The notes under the pieces are model-generated. The model saw nothing but the letters and a program-made list of their open reading frames with translations, had not been told where the DNA came from and searched no databases. A stretch of DNA of 64,000 nucleotides, taken from contig UQCW01000002.1 in the NCBI GenBank assembly GCA_900539625.1, positions 62,001 to 126,000 on the forward strand, read 5' to 3'. Both the position numbers and the translations under genes were made by a program. Below, piece after piece: positions 1 through 9,261 of this stretch; position 1 is the stretch's first letter; each line of letters begins with the position of its first letter. The DNA comes from an uncultured Prevotella sp. (lineage in GTDB: Bacteria; Bacteroidota; Bacteroidia; Bacteroidales; Bacteroidaceae).

Positions 1-495
1 TTCGCTGTTGCTGGCTACAAAATCGGTTCCTTCCTGCTCGAAGAACCCCTTCCGGCAAACATTCGCCAGATTTACTTCGGCACCAACATCCAGTCGCTCG
101 GCACCCAGGGCTATCCTCTCTTTGGCAAGGATGCCAATGTCGAGGAAGTCTTCATTGCTCCGAAAAACAACTATCTCAGTTCGCAAGACGGCGTGGTCTA
201 TCGCGGTAAGGGCACCAACCTCTATTACATTCCTTCAGGCATCCGTCGCCTCGTTTTGAAGCCGATGAAGGTCATCGGTAAGAACACGGTCTACGACAAA
301 CCGAATCTCGAGGAAATCGTCATCAGCGAAGGCACCACCACCGTTGAAGACTACGCCTTCGAGTCGTGCCCCTCGCTCAAGCGCGTTTACGTGCCTCAGA
401 GCGTCACCAATTTCTCCAAAGACGCCATCTATCGTTGCTCCGATGACGTTGAAATCCTCAGAGTTTCAACAGGCATCCACCACGTGACGATGTGA
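1..495 (+). CDS. Transglutaminase/BspA-like lipoprotein, 3' end only
   Basis: The frame is open from base 1 and stops at TGA 493-495, so only the last 164 residues are present. They contain BspA-type leucine-rich repeat units, with the motifs YAFESCPSLKRVYVP and LEEIVISEGTTTV. The segment is roughly 80% identical by eye to the C-terminus of the complete lipoprotein at 706-1944, including the same last residues GIHHVTM. The two genes are therefore tandem paralogues. By analogy this one should carry a signal peptide and a transglutaminase-like domain upstream, outside the window. A surface or periplasmic location is inferred; the substrate is unknown. Confidence 0.8.
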   Translation, partial: FAVAGYKIGSFLLEEPLPANIRQIYFGTNIQSLGTQGYPLFGKDANVEEVFIAPKNNYLSSQDGVVYRGKGTNLYYIPSGIRRLVLKPMKVIGKNTVYDKPNLEEIVISEGTTTVEDYAFESCPSLKRVYVPQSVTNFSKDAIYRCSDDVEILRVSTGIHHVTM

Positions 496-562
496 TAGAT
501 CCCTAAAAAACAGACATTTCGCAAGATGTTTCCATCCGGCGGAAAAAGAGAAAGACTTTTGT

Positions 563-593
563 TTTGCCAGTGTGAAAACTAACACTACCTTTG
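563..593 (+). promoter_or_regulatory. Bacteroidetes-type promoter for the lipoprotein gene at 706
   Basis: TTTG at 563-566 (-33), 19 bases, then TACCTTTG at 586-593 (-7) matches the Bacteroidetes sigma-ABfr consensus TTTG/TAnnTTTG. The predicted transcript would have a leader of about 105 bases before the start at 706. Confidence 0.75.
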
Positions 594-705
594 CAGGCAG
601 ATGTGCATCTTCATAGATATGCGTCTGCCTGCAATTCTTTCTGGAAACGGCATTGGAAATACTATAAAAGCATTATAAACACCACACTTTTTCCCACAAC
701 TGCTT

Positions 706-1944
706 ATGAAGAAAACACTACTCTTTGCATTCGCCCTAACTGTTTCGGCCTTCTTTGCTGCTTGTTCCTCAGACGACCTCGACACCAACGTTGTCAACGT
801 GATGCCGCCTGCCGTTTCCTCGGAGGCCAACCAGTCGCTCTTCCCAGAAGAAGGCAAAGCCAAAATGGTTTCCAAAAACGGTGCGGAGGCGCTCTTCGCC
901 CTGCTGAAATCGCCCAACTTCAACATGGAGGCTGCCACCAAGCTCCACAATGCCACCATCACCGACTCGCAATGGAACGCCATCAAGGAATATGTTGACA
1001 AAAACCTGAAAGGCGCCACAGAGACCGAAACCTACAAAAGGATTTTCAAATGGTGTCACGACAGCTTGACTTACACCCACGACGGCCCCAGCCTTGAGCC
1101 GTATGATGTTTTCACCAACCGCCGCTGCATTTGCCAGGGCTATGCCAACCTCTGCAAGACGATGCTCCTCACGCAGGGCATCCCCGCCTTCGGCGTCAAC
1201 GGCTATTATGCCGCCTATGGTGCCCATGCTTGGCTCTATGCTTACGTCGACAAAATCTGGCGCGTGTGTGACCCAACGGGCTACAGAGAGCATGGCATGT
1301 CGGAACTGAATAAATATAAAAACGACCTCCTCGTGCAGCGCACGGAAATTGAAATTTTCGAGGACGAAAATTTCGGGTATAACTACGATGAATATCGCCT
1401 CAACGTTTGCCGCGTGAAGAAATGCAACGGCGAGGCCCTCACCGTGCCTTTCTCCGTAGCTGGCTTCAAGATTTCTTCGTTTCTCCTTGAGCATTCGCTC
1501 CCTTCAAACGTGCGCCAGCTTTATTTCGGCACCAACATCCAGTCGCTCGGCACTCAGGGCTATCCTCTCTTTGGCAGAGCCAATAGCGTTGAAGAAGCCT
1601 TCGTGGCGCCCGGCAACCGCCTGATTAGTTCGCAAGACGGCGTGATTTACCACGGCACCGGCACCAATGTATATTACATCCCCACCGCCATCCGCCGTCT
1701 CGTCTTGAAGCCGATGAAGGTCATCGGCAAGAACACCGTCTACGACCTTCCGAATCTCGAGGAAGTCGTCATTAGCGAAGGCACCACCACCGTCGAGTCG
1801 TATGCCTTTGAATCCTGCCCCTCGCTCAAGCGCATCTATGTGCCTCAGAGCGTGACCAGCTTCGCAAAAGACGCCCTCTATCGTTGCCCAGATGATGTTG
1901 AAATCCTCAAAGTTTCAACAGGCATCCACCACGTGACGATGTGA
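706..1944 (+). CDS. Lipoprotein with transglutaminase-like domain and BspA-type repeats
   Basis: 412 residues. A lipoprotein signal peptide ends at FFAAC with the lipobox cysteine at residue 20, followed by SSDD, so export to an outer or surface membrane is likely. Residues about 105-200 form a transglutaminase-like (papain-fold) domain with a complete apparent triad: Cys143 in CQGYA, His174 in GAHAW and Asp189 in CDPT. Residues about 240-412 are BspA-like leucine-rich repeats. Family knowledge suggests peptide or protein cross-linking, hydrolysis or surface binding, but no substrate can be named. It follows a truncated paralogue at 1-495, which indicates tandem duplication. A good promoter lies at 563-593. 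Confidence 0.85.
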   Translation: MKKTLLFAFALTVSAFFAACSSDDLDTNVVNVMPPAVSSEANQSLFPEEGKAKMVSKNGAEALFALLKSPNFNMEAATKLHNATITDSQWNAIKEYVDKNLKGATETETYKRIFKWCHDSLTYTHDGPSLEPYDVFTNRRCICQGYANLCKTMLLTQGIPAFGVNGYYAAYGAHAWLYAYVDKIWRVCDPTGYREHGMSELNKYKNDLLVQRTEIEIFEDENFGYNYDEYRLNVCRVKKCNGEALTVPFSVAGFKISSFLLEHSLPSNVRQLYFGTNIQSLGTQGYPLFGRANSVEEAFVAPGNRLISSQDGVIYHGTGTNVYYIPTAIRRLVLKPMKVIGKNTVYDLPNLEEVVISEGTTTVESYAFESCPSLKRIYVPQSVTSFAKDALYRCPDDVEILKVSTGIHHVTM

Positions 1945-2037
1945 CAACACCGCGAAAGCCAGTAGCCCCTGCCTCTTATATTTGGCAACTATAATGGGCA
2001 AATCTGCGAGTTGCTTAGAGAATTTTGCGCAAAAACT

Positions 2038-2068
2038 TTTGACAAGCGATAGCTTTGCAGTAACTTTG
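2038..2068 (+). promoter_or_regulatory. Promoter upstream of purH/mre operon
   Basis: TTTG at 2038-2041, 19 bases, TAACTTTG at 2061-2068 matches the Bacteroidetes consensus. A transcript from here would have a leader of about 330 bases that includes the palindromic element at 2181-2372. Confidence 0.7.
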
Positions 2069-2180
2069 CAATCGTATATATTGAAAAGTAGGCACCAAAG
2101 CGCGTTGACTATCGATATGAGGCTGAAGCGATGTTCAGTCACGGTGAGTCTGGCGGCAGTTTGGGGCAATGAGAAAAGCA

Positions 2181-2372
2181 TAAGTAGGTGTTCAATATTA
2201 GTTTATATTGAATTGCCGTATTATTTTGTTCCTACAGTTGTCTTGAAGAAGGAGCGTAGCGGGCTACGTGACTGATGAAAGGCAGCTGTAGGGGCAAAAG
2301 AATACGGCAAGGCAATATCAGACAGGTTTTCCCCTGCATGGATACTATAAAATAATTTTGAACACCTACTTA
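2181..2372. mobile_element. MITE-like palindromic element, copy 1
   Basis: 192 bp bounded by 20-bp terminal inverted repeats (2181-2200 and 2353-2372) that agree at 19 positions and begin TAAGTAGGTG. Inner arms are also complementary (about 2211-2240 against about 2280-2315), so the whole element can fold into one long imperfect hairpin. At its centre is a 6-bp stem with CGGG loop (2254-2269), flanked by GAAGGA and GACTGA. It encodes no protein. A second copy with the same plan is at 10840-11029. Confidence 0.75.
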
Positions 2373-2402
2373 TAATCAACGAGCATAAATAAAAGGAATT
2401 AC

Positions 2403-3002
2403 ATGTCTGGAAACAAAAAAATCAAGAGAGCGCTCATTTCCGTATTCCACAAAGACGGTCTTGACGCAATTCTGGCAAAACTCCACGCTGAAGGCGTAGA
2501 GTTTCTCTCAACTGGCGGTACGCAAACTTTCATCGAGCAGCAAGGCTATCCCTGTCGCAAGGTGGAAGACGTGACAACTTACCCCTCCATCTTGGGCGGC
2601 CGCGTGAAAACGCTGCACCCGAAAATTTTCGGTGGCATCTTGGGACGCCGCGCTTTGGAGAGCGACGCCGAGCAGATGGCCAAATATGAAATTCCAGAGA
2701 TAGACCTCGTGATTGTCGACCTCTATCCGTTTGAACAGACCGTTGCCAGTGGTGCTTCCGATGCCGACATCATCGAAAAGATTGACATAGGCGGCATCTC
2801 TTTGATTCGCGCTGGAGCCAAGAACTTCAACGACGTGGTCATCGTGCCTTCAAAGGCTGAATATCCTGTGCTCCTCGACATTCTCAATCGTCAGGGTGCC
2901 GAAACAACGCTCGAAGAACGCCGCATGTTTGCCACGCGTGCTTTCGGCGTGAGCAGTCATTACGACACTGCCATCAATGCGTGGTTTGAAGGTAAGAAAT
3001 AA
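2403..3002 (+). CDS. purH: IMP cyclohydrolase (PurH N-terminal domain only)
   Basis: 199 residues that match the methylglyoxal-synthase-like IMP cyclohydrolase domain of PurH: RALISVFHKDGL at the N-terminus, FLSTGGT, GGRVKTLHPKIFGG, DLVIVDLYPFE and IDIGGISLIRAGAKN. This enzyme closes the ring of FAICAR to IMP in the last step of purine synthesis. The C-terminal AICAR formyltransferase domain of bifunctional PurH (about 500 residues in all) is absent and the gene ends cleanly at TAA, so the formyltransferase must be encoded elsewhere. It starts 20 bases before mreB in the same direction, consistent with one operon. Confidence 0.9.
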   Translation: MSGNKKIKRALISVFHKDGLDAILAKLHAEGVEFLSTGGTQTFIEQQGYPCRKVEDVTTYPSILGGRVKTLHPKIFGGILGRRALESDAEQMAKYEIPEIDLVIVDLYPFEQTVASGASDADIIEKIDIGGISLIRAGAKNFNDVVIVPSKAEYPVLLDILNRQGAETTLEERRMFATRAFGVSSHYDTAINAWFEGKK

Positions 3003-3022
3003 TTCAAGGCAAGATAGATATA

Positions 3023-4066
3023 ATGAGCGTATTTAGTATATTCTCCAAAATGTTCTCCTTCACCCAGGAGTTGGCCATCGACCTCGGAACGGCCAACACC
3101 ATCATCATTTGCGATGATGAAATCGTGGTGAACGAGCCTTCAGTCGTGGCGCTCGACAGACAGTCTGAAAAGATGATTGCCGTGGGCGAGCAAGCCAAAC
3201 TGATGTATGAGAAGACGAGCGACAAGACGCGCGTGATTCGCCCGTTGCGCGATGGCGTCATTGCCGACTTTAACGCCTGCGAACAGATGATGCGTGGACT
3301 CATCAAGATGGTTCATCGTGGCAAGCGCATCTTCTCGCCTTCGCTCCGCATGGTCATCGGTGTGCCCTCCGGCTCCACCGAGGTGGAATTGCGTGCTGTG
3401 CGCGACTCCGCTGAGCATGCTGGCGGCCGCGACATCTTCTTGCTTTATGAGCCAATGGCCGCCGCCATCGGTATCGGCATCGACGTGAACGCCCCAGAAG
3501 GCAACATGGTGGTTGACATAGGTGGCGGAACGACAGAAATCGCCGTCATCTCTCTCGGCGGCATCGTGTCCAACAACTCTATCAAGATGGCCGGCGACGA
3601 TTTCGCAGCCGACATCAAGGACTATATGAGCCGCCAGCACAACGTGAAGGTCAGCGAACGAATGGCCGAACGCATCAAGATTCATGTGGGTGCCGCTTTG
3701 ACCGAACTCGGCGACGCTGCGCCTGAAGACTACATCGTGCGCGGTCCGAACCGCATCACCTCCATGCCGATGGAAGTGCCGGTGTGCTATCAGGAAATCG
3801 CCCACTGTCTTGAGAAGTCAATCGCCAGAATCGAGCAGGCCATCATCTCCGCTCTGGAAAAGACGCCGCCCGAACTCTATGCCGACATCGTTCAAAACGG
3901 CATTTACCTCACTGGCGGCGGTGCGCTCTTGCGTGGTCTTGACAAGCGCTTGACCGACAAGATTAATATCCCGTTCCACGTGGCAGAAGATCCCCTCTTG
4001 TGCGTGGCAAGGGGAACGGGCATCGCCTTGAAGAACGTTGAGAAATTCACGTTCCTCATGCGATAA
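3023..4066 (+). CDS. mreB: Rod shape-determining actin homologue MreB
   Basis: 347 residues, full family length. The actin-fold phosphate-1 loop is IDLGTANT (about residues 19-26), phosphate 2 is VVDIGGGTTEIAVIS, and the adenosine motif is GIYLTGGGALLRGLD. An N-terminal hydrophobic/aromatic segment (FSIFSKMF) may serve membrane attachment. MreB polymerises under the inner membrane and directs the elongasome. It is 20 bases downstream of purH and followed by mreC, mreD, mrdA and rodA, the usual Bacteroidales order. Confidence 0.97.
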   Translation: MSVFSIFSKMFSFTQELAIDLGTANTIIICDDEIVVNEPSVVALDRQSEKMIAVGEQAKLMYEKTSDKTRVIRPLRDGVIADFNACEQMMRGLIKMVHRGKRIFSPSLRMVIGVPSGSTEVELRAVRDSAEHAGGRDIFLLYEPMAAAIGIGIDVNAPEGNMVVDIGGGTTEIAVISLGGIVSNNSIKMAGDDFAADIKDYMSRQHNVKVSERMAERIKIHVGAALTELGDAAPEDYIVRGPNRITSMPMEVPVCYQEIAHCLEKSIARIEQAIISALEKTPPELYADIVQNGIYLTGGGALLRGLDKRLTDKINIPFHVAEDPLLCVARGTGIALKNVEKFTFLMR

Positions 4067-4230
4067 GTAATGGTGCGCCATTACTAAGTAATAGTGCGCC
4101 GTTACCAAGATGAAGTCCCATACGTTGAGGCTTCAGGCATACTTTCGTTATTAGCCAAACAAAATAAAGGACAGGCATCCCCCTTGCATCAAGCACAAGG
4201 GAGATGGCCCGTCCTTCATGTTATAGACAC

Positions 4231-5094
4231 ATGTACTATCTCCTCGAATTTTTCCGCAAATACCATTATTTCCTGCTCTTCCTCGTGCTCGAAATTGTCA
4301 GCTTCACGCTTCTCTTCCGTTTCAACCATTATCAGGGAAGCGTGTGGTTCACCTCGGCCAACGGCGTTGCTGCCGGCATCAACCGTATGTATGGCGATGC
4401 CGTTTCCTACGTAAACCTCAAGGAAGTCAACCGCCACCTGACCGATGAGAACACGCGCTTGCAAATCGAAACGGAACAACTGCGCGAAGCTTTGCGCGAA
4501 GCCTCGCATGAGCCTTCGCCGACAGAACTCCGCGTGAAGGAGCAGCTGGCAGCCTATAAGCTGATTCCCGCCGTGGTCGTGTCAAACAATATGTCAAACA
4601 ACAACCACTATCTCGTCATCGACTGCGGAACAAACCAAGGTGTCCAACCGGAGATGGGCGTCGTTGGCGGTGGCGGCGTGGTCGGCATCGTTTATCTGAC
4701 GGGGCCCAACTATTCTTTGGTCATTCCCGTCACCAACAAAAAGTCGAGCATTAGCTGCCGCGTGCGCGGACAGAATTATTTCGGCTATCTGCAATGGGAA
4801 GGAAAGAGCATGCTGCGCGCCTGTCTCGACGACATCCCGCGATATGCGAAAATCAAGAAGGATGAAGTCGTTGAAACCAGCGGTTATTCCTCCGTCTTCC
4901 CTCCTGGCATCTTTGTCGGCAGAATTTCTGAAATCGGCAACTCGGCCGATGGGCAGTCTTACAAACTGGGTGTGACGCTTGGAACAGACTTCTCACGCCT
5001 GAGGGACGTCAACGTCATTGCCACCCCCTATAAAGCGGAAGTCGACACGCTGCGCTCGCATGCTGCCGAAGCAGATATCAATTCCGAAAACTGA
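4231..5094 (+). CDS. mreC: Rod shape-determining protein MreC
   Basis: 287 residues from the ATG at 4231. That start places the membrane anchor (FLLFLVLEIVSFTLLFRF) immediately at the N-terminus as in homologues; an in-frame ATG at 4204 would only add nine residues. A coiled-coil segment follows (about residues 65-100, rich in E/L/R), then the periplasmic beta-barrel domain with VVSNNMSNNNHYLVIDCGTNQGV and GVVGIV. MreC links MreB to PBP2/RodA. It overlaps no gene; mreD begins 31 bases after its stop. Confidence 0.95.
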   Translation: MYYLLEFFRKYHYFLLFLVLEIVSFTLLFRFNHYQGSVWFTSANGVAAGINRMYGDAVSYVNLKEVNRHLTDENTRLQIETEQLREALREASHEPSPTELRVKEQLAAYKLIPAVVVSNNMSNNNHYLVIDCGTNQGVQPEMGVVGGGGVVGIVYLTGPNYSLVIPVTNKKSSISCRVRGQNYFGYLQWEGKSMLRACLDDIPRYAKIKKDEVVETSGYSSVFPPGIFVGRISEIGNSADGQSYKLGVTLGTDFSRLRDVNVIATPYKAEVDTLRSHAAEADINSEN

Positions 5095-5125
5095 CGAATA
5101 CAACACGATAACCCACTGGACATCT

Positions 5126-5632
5126 ATGGTTCAAAAGATTTTCATTCGCCTTGGCTGGTTTGTGCTCCTGCTGCTCTTGCAGGTGTTGCTTTTCGGGCAT
5201 ATCCATCTCTTCGGTTATGCCACCCCCATGCCGTATGTCTATTTTCTCATCATCCTTTCGCTCGACACGCCGCGTTGGCTCTATCTCGTGTCGGCCTTTG
5301 CCCTCGGCCTCGCCATCGACATCTTCTCCTGCACGCCAGGCATGACTTCCGCCTCCCTCTGTGCCGTGGCCCTCATCGCCCCTTGGCTGCTTGAGAAATT
5401 CCGTCCGTCCGACAAGGAGAGCGAAGACTTCTCCCCCTCGGCGCGTAGCATGAAATGGGGCGGATTCTTGCGCTATGCCGCATTGCTTATCCTGCTCAAT
5501 TGCATTTTCTATTTCACCATCGAGGCCTTCTCCTTCACCGCTTGGAAACTCCTCCTTGTCAACATCGGCGCCAGTTTCCTGCTCACGTTCCTCGTGGTTC
5601 TCGCCCTCGAACTCCTCCGCTCGCGTCACTAA
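5126..5632 (+). CDS. mreD: Rod shape-determining membrane protein MreD
   Basis: 168 residues from ATG 5126. The longer frame back to 5018 would overlap mreC in a non-hydrophobic stretch, so it is rejected. Several hydrophobic helices are visible: GWFVLLLLLQVLLFG, MPYVYFLIILSL, LYLVSAFALGLAIDIF and a C-terminal pair. The motif GLAIDIFSCTPGMTS is typical of MreD. It is an integral inner-membrane partner of MreC in the elongasome. Confidence 0.9.
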   Translation: MVQKIFIRLGWFVLLLLLQVLLFGHIHLFGYATPMPYVYFLIILSLDTPRWLYLVSAFALGLAIDIFSCTPGMTSASLCAVALIAPWLLEKFRPSDKESEDFSPSARSMKWGGFLRYAALLILLNCIFYFTIEAFSFTAWKLLLVNIGASFLLTFLVVLALELLRSRH

Positions 5633-5679
5633 GCGGCGGCATACGGCTTTTGCCATCGGCCGGCAAATGGATTCAAAAT

Positions 5680-5699
5680 GATTTTTGAATACCTGCTTA
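5680..5699. repeat. Isolated degenerate end of the MITE-like family
   Basis: The sequence TTTTTGAATACCTGCTTA in the mreD-mrdA gap resembles the right terminal repeat of the elements at 2181-2372 and 10840-11029 (consensus ATTTTGAACACCTACTTA). No left end is present. It could be a decayed solo end or chance similarity. Confidence 0.35.
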
Positions 5700-5715
5700 T
5701 TTAACCTCCCAACGT

Positions 5716-7557
5716 ATGTCAGACGACCCCAATTATATCAATCGGAAATACATCTTAGGCGGCATAGCGGTTGCTGTTGTCATCATCTATCTCATCCGTC
5801 TCTTCTCGCTCCAGCTGATGAGCGACGACTATAAGAAGAATGCCGACTCCAATGCCTTCCGCAAAGAAATCCAATATCCCTCTCGCGGACTGATTCTCGA
5901 TCGCAAAGGGCGGCTCCTTGTCTACAATGAGTCGTCGTACAACATCATGGTCGTCATGAACGACCAGCGTGGCATCGATACGCTCGACTTTTGCCAGACC
6001 GTTGGCATCACGAAAGATTTCTATATCAAGCGCATGGACGAAATCAAGTCGAAAATCAGCTATTCGCGCTATACGCCGCAGCTCTTCATGAGCCAGATTC
6101 CCGCAGAGGAGTTCTCCGTTTTCCGCGAGAAACTCTTCCGCTTCAAAGGCTTCTCCGTTGAAAAACGCTCCGTTCGCCACTACACCACTGGCCTTGGGGC
6201 ACACCTTCTCGGCGATGTCGGGGAAGTGAACGACAAAGACATTGCCAACGATGATTATTATCAGAGCGGCGACTTCATCGGAAAACTCGGTGTGGAACGT
6301 AGCTACGAAAAAGAACTGCGTGGCGAAAAAGGTATGCGCATCATGCTGCGAGACGTTCACGGACGCACGCAGGGCCACTATCAGAACGGGAAATACGACA
6401 AAGCCCCCGTCCCAGGTAAAGACGTCACGCTGAGCATCGACCTCGACCTTCAGGCGCTGGCAGAGCGCCTGCTCGAAGGCAAGCTCGGTGCCATCGTTGC
6501 CATCGAACCTTCAACGGGGCAGATTCTCTGCATGGCCTCTTCGCCCACTTACGACCCCCGCCTCACGGTGGGGCGCAACCGCGGAAAATACCATCAGCAA
6601 CTGAGCCGCGACCCCATGCGCCCGCTCCTCAACCGCGCCATCATGGGTACATACCCTCCTGGCTCCACCTTCAAGATAACGCAGGCACTCATGGGACTGC
6701 AAGAGGGCAGCATCACGCCGGAAATCGCCTTCCCTTGCCACCACGGCTTCAACTATAAAGGTCTCCACCTCGGTTGCCACGGCCACGCCTCGCCCATCAA
6801 CCTTGTCCCCGCCATCGGCACTTCGTGCAACGCTTATTTCTGCTGGAACCTCTACCGCATGTTCAGCAACAAGCGAAAATATGGCTCCGTGCAAAACGCC
6901 ATGAACTGCTGGAAAGACCACATGGTCGACATGGGATTTGGCTACAAGCTCGGCATCGACCTCCCTGGAGAAAGCCGCGGCATGATTCCTAATGCCAATT
7001 ATTATGACGACCACTACCGCAAGTCGTGGAACGCCCTGACCGTCATCTCCATCTCCATCGGGCAAGGCGAAGTCACCGCCACGCCGTTGCAGATTGCCAA
7101 CCTGGCGGCCACTGTTGCCAACCGCGGCCACTATTACGTGCCGCACATTGTCAGAAGCATACGTGGCGGACAAATCGATTCGCTCTACACCCATCCACAC
7201 CACACCACCATCAATCCGCGCTGGTACAACTACGCCGTGGCTGGCATGCGGAAAGCCGTCCTGAGCGGCACGTGCCACGCCGCCAACATCCCCGGCATCG
7301 AAGTGTGCGGAAAAACAGGAACCGCGCAAAACCGCGGACACGACCACTCGGCCTTCATGGGTTTCGCCCCCATGACCAGCCCACGCATCGCCGTCGTGGC
7401 CTACATTGAAAACGGAGGTTTCGGCGCCGTCTACGGTGTGCCCATCGGAGCCCTCATCATGGAGCAATACCTCAATGGAAGCCTGTCGCCCTCTTCAGAG
7501 AAGAAAGCACAGGTAATCCAAAACCGACACATAAAATATGGAGACTACATCAGATAA
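5716..7557 (+). CDS. mrdA: Penicillin-binding protein 2, class B transpeptidase
   Basis: 613 residues. A single N-terminal membrane anchor (YILGGIAVAVVIIYLI) is followed by the pedestal domain with RGLILDRKGRLLVYN and then the transpeptidase domain. All three active-site motifs are intact: STFK with Ser317, SCN with Ser370 and Asn372, and KTGT with Lys533. It cross-links peptidoglycan in the periplasm during lateral wall growth together with the glycosyltransferase RodA. It overlaps the start of rodA by 20 bases, which points to coupled translation. Confidence 0.96.
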   Translation: MSDDPNYINRKYILGGIAVAVVIIYLIRLFSLQLMSDDYKKNADSNAFRKEIQYPSRGLILDRKGRLLVYNESSYNIMVVMNDQRGIDTLDFCQTVGITKDFYIKRMDEIKSKISYSRYTPQLFMSQIPAEEFSVFREKLFRFKGFSVEKRSVRHYTTGLGAHLLGDVGEVNDKDIANDDYYQSGDFIGKLGVERSYEKELRGEKGMRIMLRDVHGRTQGHYQNGKYDKAPVPGKDVTLSIDLDLQALAERLLEGKLGAIVAIEPSTGQILCMASSPTYDPRLTVGRNRGKYHQQLSRDPMRPLLNRAIMGTYPPGSTFKITQALMGLQEGSITPEIAFPCHHGFNYKGLHLGCHGHASPINLVPAIGTSCNAYFCWNLYRMFSNKRKYGSVQNAMNCWKDHMVDMGFGYKLGIDLPGESRGMIPNANYYDDHYRKSWNALTVISISIGQGEVTATPLQIANLAATVANRGHYYVPHIVRSIRGGQIDSLYTHPHHTTINPRWYNYAVAGMRKAVLSGTCHAANIPGIEVCGKTGTAQNRGHDHSAFMGFAPMTSPRIAVVAYIENGGFGAVYGVPIGALIMEQYLNGSLSPSSEKKAQVIQNRHIKYGDYIR

Positions 7558-9010
7558 CCCCCGCCGCTATCCCATCTTTACGGCCGACTGGGTGGTCATC
7601 ACCATCTATGTCGCCCTGCTCGCCTTCGGCTGGCTCAGCATCTGCGGAGCCAGCCATGAAATCGGCGATGTCGATTTCTTCAGCTGGGGCACGCGCACCG
7701 GCAAGCAGCTCGTGTGGATTGGCCTCGCCTTCACCCTGGGCTTCTTCCTGCTCATGACCGACGACCGCTACTTCGAGAATCTCGCCGACATAGCCTACTG
7801 GGCCATGATGCTCGTGTTGCTCGTCACCCCCTTTCTGGCCAAAGACATCAAGGGTTCCAAATCCTGGATAAGCCTTGGTGCCGTCAGCCTGCAGCCTGCC
7901 GAATTTGCCAAATGCGTCACCGCCTTGGCCGTGGCCAAACTCATCAACCGCTACGGCTTTTCGCTCGACAATATGCGCAACTTCTTCAAGGCCGCCTCGC
8001 TCGTCCTGCTCCCGATGGTGCTGATTGTCATGCAGCGCGAAACCGGTTCGGCGCTCGTCTATCTCGCCTTCTTCCTCATGTTCTACCGTGAAGGAATGCC
8101 CGGCAGTTTCCTCTTCACCGCCACCGCCGCCGTGGCCTACTTCGTCATCGGCATCCGTTTCTCCACCGACATCCTGCCCTACACCCAAGCCGAGGTTGGC
8201 GAATTTGTCGTGCTCCTGCTCATTTGGCTCTTCACCACCATCATGACCGCCATCTATTGCCCCCGCACGCCCCATGCCTCGCGCCTCTTCACCGTGGGAG
8301 CCGTCGCTGTCCTCGTTGCCTACCTCGTCTCGCGCTTCGTCGTTCCCTTCGACATCGTTTGGGTGCAGATTGCCGTGGCCCTCTTCATGACCTTCTATAT
8401 GGGTTGGCAGGCCCTGGGTGAGCGCATCGGGAAATACCTCTTCATCGCCGTCTTCTCCATTGGTTCGACCGCGTTTCTCTATACAGCCGACTACACCCTC
8501 AACAACATCCTTGAGCCCCATCAGCAGATGCGCGTCAAAGTGTTGCTTGGCATGGAAGAAAATATCCGTGGTGCAGGCTACAATGTCAACCAGAGCAAAA
8601 TCGCCATCGGTTCCGGCGGTCTCGAGGGGAAAGGCTTCATGAACGGCACGCAGACCAAACTCAAATACGTCCCCGAGCAAGACACCGACTTCATCTTCTG
8701 CACCGTTGGCGAAGAAGAAGGCTTCATCGGGTCCGCTGCCGTGCTCCTTCTCTTCTTGACCCTCATCCTGCGGATCATCCATCTGGCAGAGCGGCAACCC
8801 ACCAAATTCGGGCGCGTCTACGGCTACAGCATCGCCAGCATCCTCTTCTTCCACGTCCTCATTAACGTGGGCATGGTGATGGGCCTTATGCCCGTCATCG
8901 GCATCCCTTTGCCGTTTTTCAGCTATGGCGGTTCCTCCCTCTGGGGCTTCACGCTCATGCTCTTCATCTTTCTGCGCATCGATGCCGGCCGCAAAGCCCG
9001 CGAGCGCTGA
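7538..9010 (+). CDS. rodA: Peptidoglycan glycosyltransferase RodA (SEDS family)
   Basis: 490 residues, somewhat longer than proteobacterial RodA (about 370) as expected for Bacteroidetes. It is polytopic, with SEDS signatures KGSKSWISLGAVSLQPAEFAK, QRETGSALVYLAFF and PEQDTDFIFCTVGEEEGFIG; the last loop contains the conserved catalytic-region aspartate. The end carries GMVMGLMPVIGIPLPFFSYGGSSL. It polymerises lipid II for elongation with PBP2 (mrdA, overlapping by 20 bases upstream). The middle part (about residues 190-290) holds extra transmembrane helices. Confidence 0.95.
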   Translation: METTSDNPRRYPIFTADWVVITIYVALLAFGWLSICGASHEIGDVDFFSWGTRTGKQLVWIGLAFTLGFFLLMTDDRYFENLADIAYWAMMLVLLVTPFLAKDIKGSKSWISLGAVSLQPAEFAKCVTALAVAKLINRYGFSLDNMRNFFKAASLVLLPMVLIVMQRETGSALVYLAFFLMFYREGMPGSFLFTATAAVAYFVIGIRFSTDILPYTQAEVGEFVVLLLIWLFTTIMTAIYCPRTPHASRLFTVGAVAVLVAYLVSRFVVPFDIVWVQIAVALFMTFYMGWQALGERIGKYLFIAVFSIGSTAFLYTADYTLNNILEPHQQMRVKVLLGMEENIRGAGYNVNQSKIAIGSGGLEGKGFMNGTQTKLKYVPEQDTDFIFCTVGEEEGFIGSAAVLLLFLTLILRIIHLAERQPTKFGRVYGYSIASILFFHVLINVGMVMGLMPVIGIPLPFFSYGGSSLWGFTLMLFIFLRIDAGRKARER

Positions 9011-9261
9011 TAGAAAAAGAAAATGCGGCACACTCGCCGCCGACATCCACCCCGCGAAACATCCATTCAAACAAAAAAACAGATACACATCAGTAGCCCT
9101 TCATTCATCCCGCAGAGCGCCGAACCCCTTTTCGTCCGCTCCGCTGGAGCGCAAAGGGCAGACCGACAAACAGCAGGAGAAAAGAGAGCCCGCCAGCGAA
9201 GACCTCGCCACGCCAGCAGTCTTTCCTCTGCCCATGTCCAGAACATCCGAAAACGAAACCT

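Larger units (their letters stand above)
1945..2402. other. Intergenic region with promoter and MITE-like element
   Basis: There is no credible gene in these 458 bases. They hold the promoter at 2038-2068 and the 192-bp palindromic element at 2181-2372, which would lie inside the purH leader transcript. Short open frames here are not supported by start context or composition. Confidence 0.7.

Noticed and set aside
585..1019. Long minus-strand open frames opposite the lipoprotein, rodA (7550-9088) and TonB receptor (12099-13274) genes
   Set aside because: They are antisense frames of GC-rich coding genes, kept open by codon bias, with no recognisable domains.
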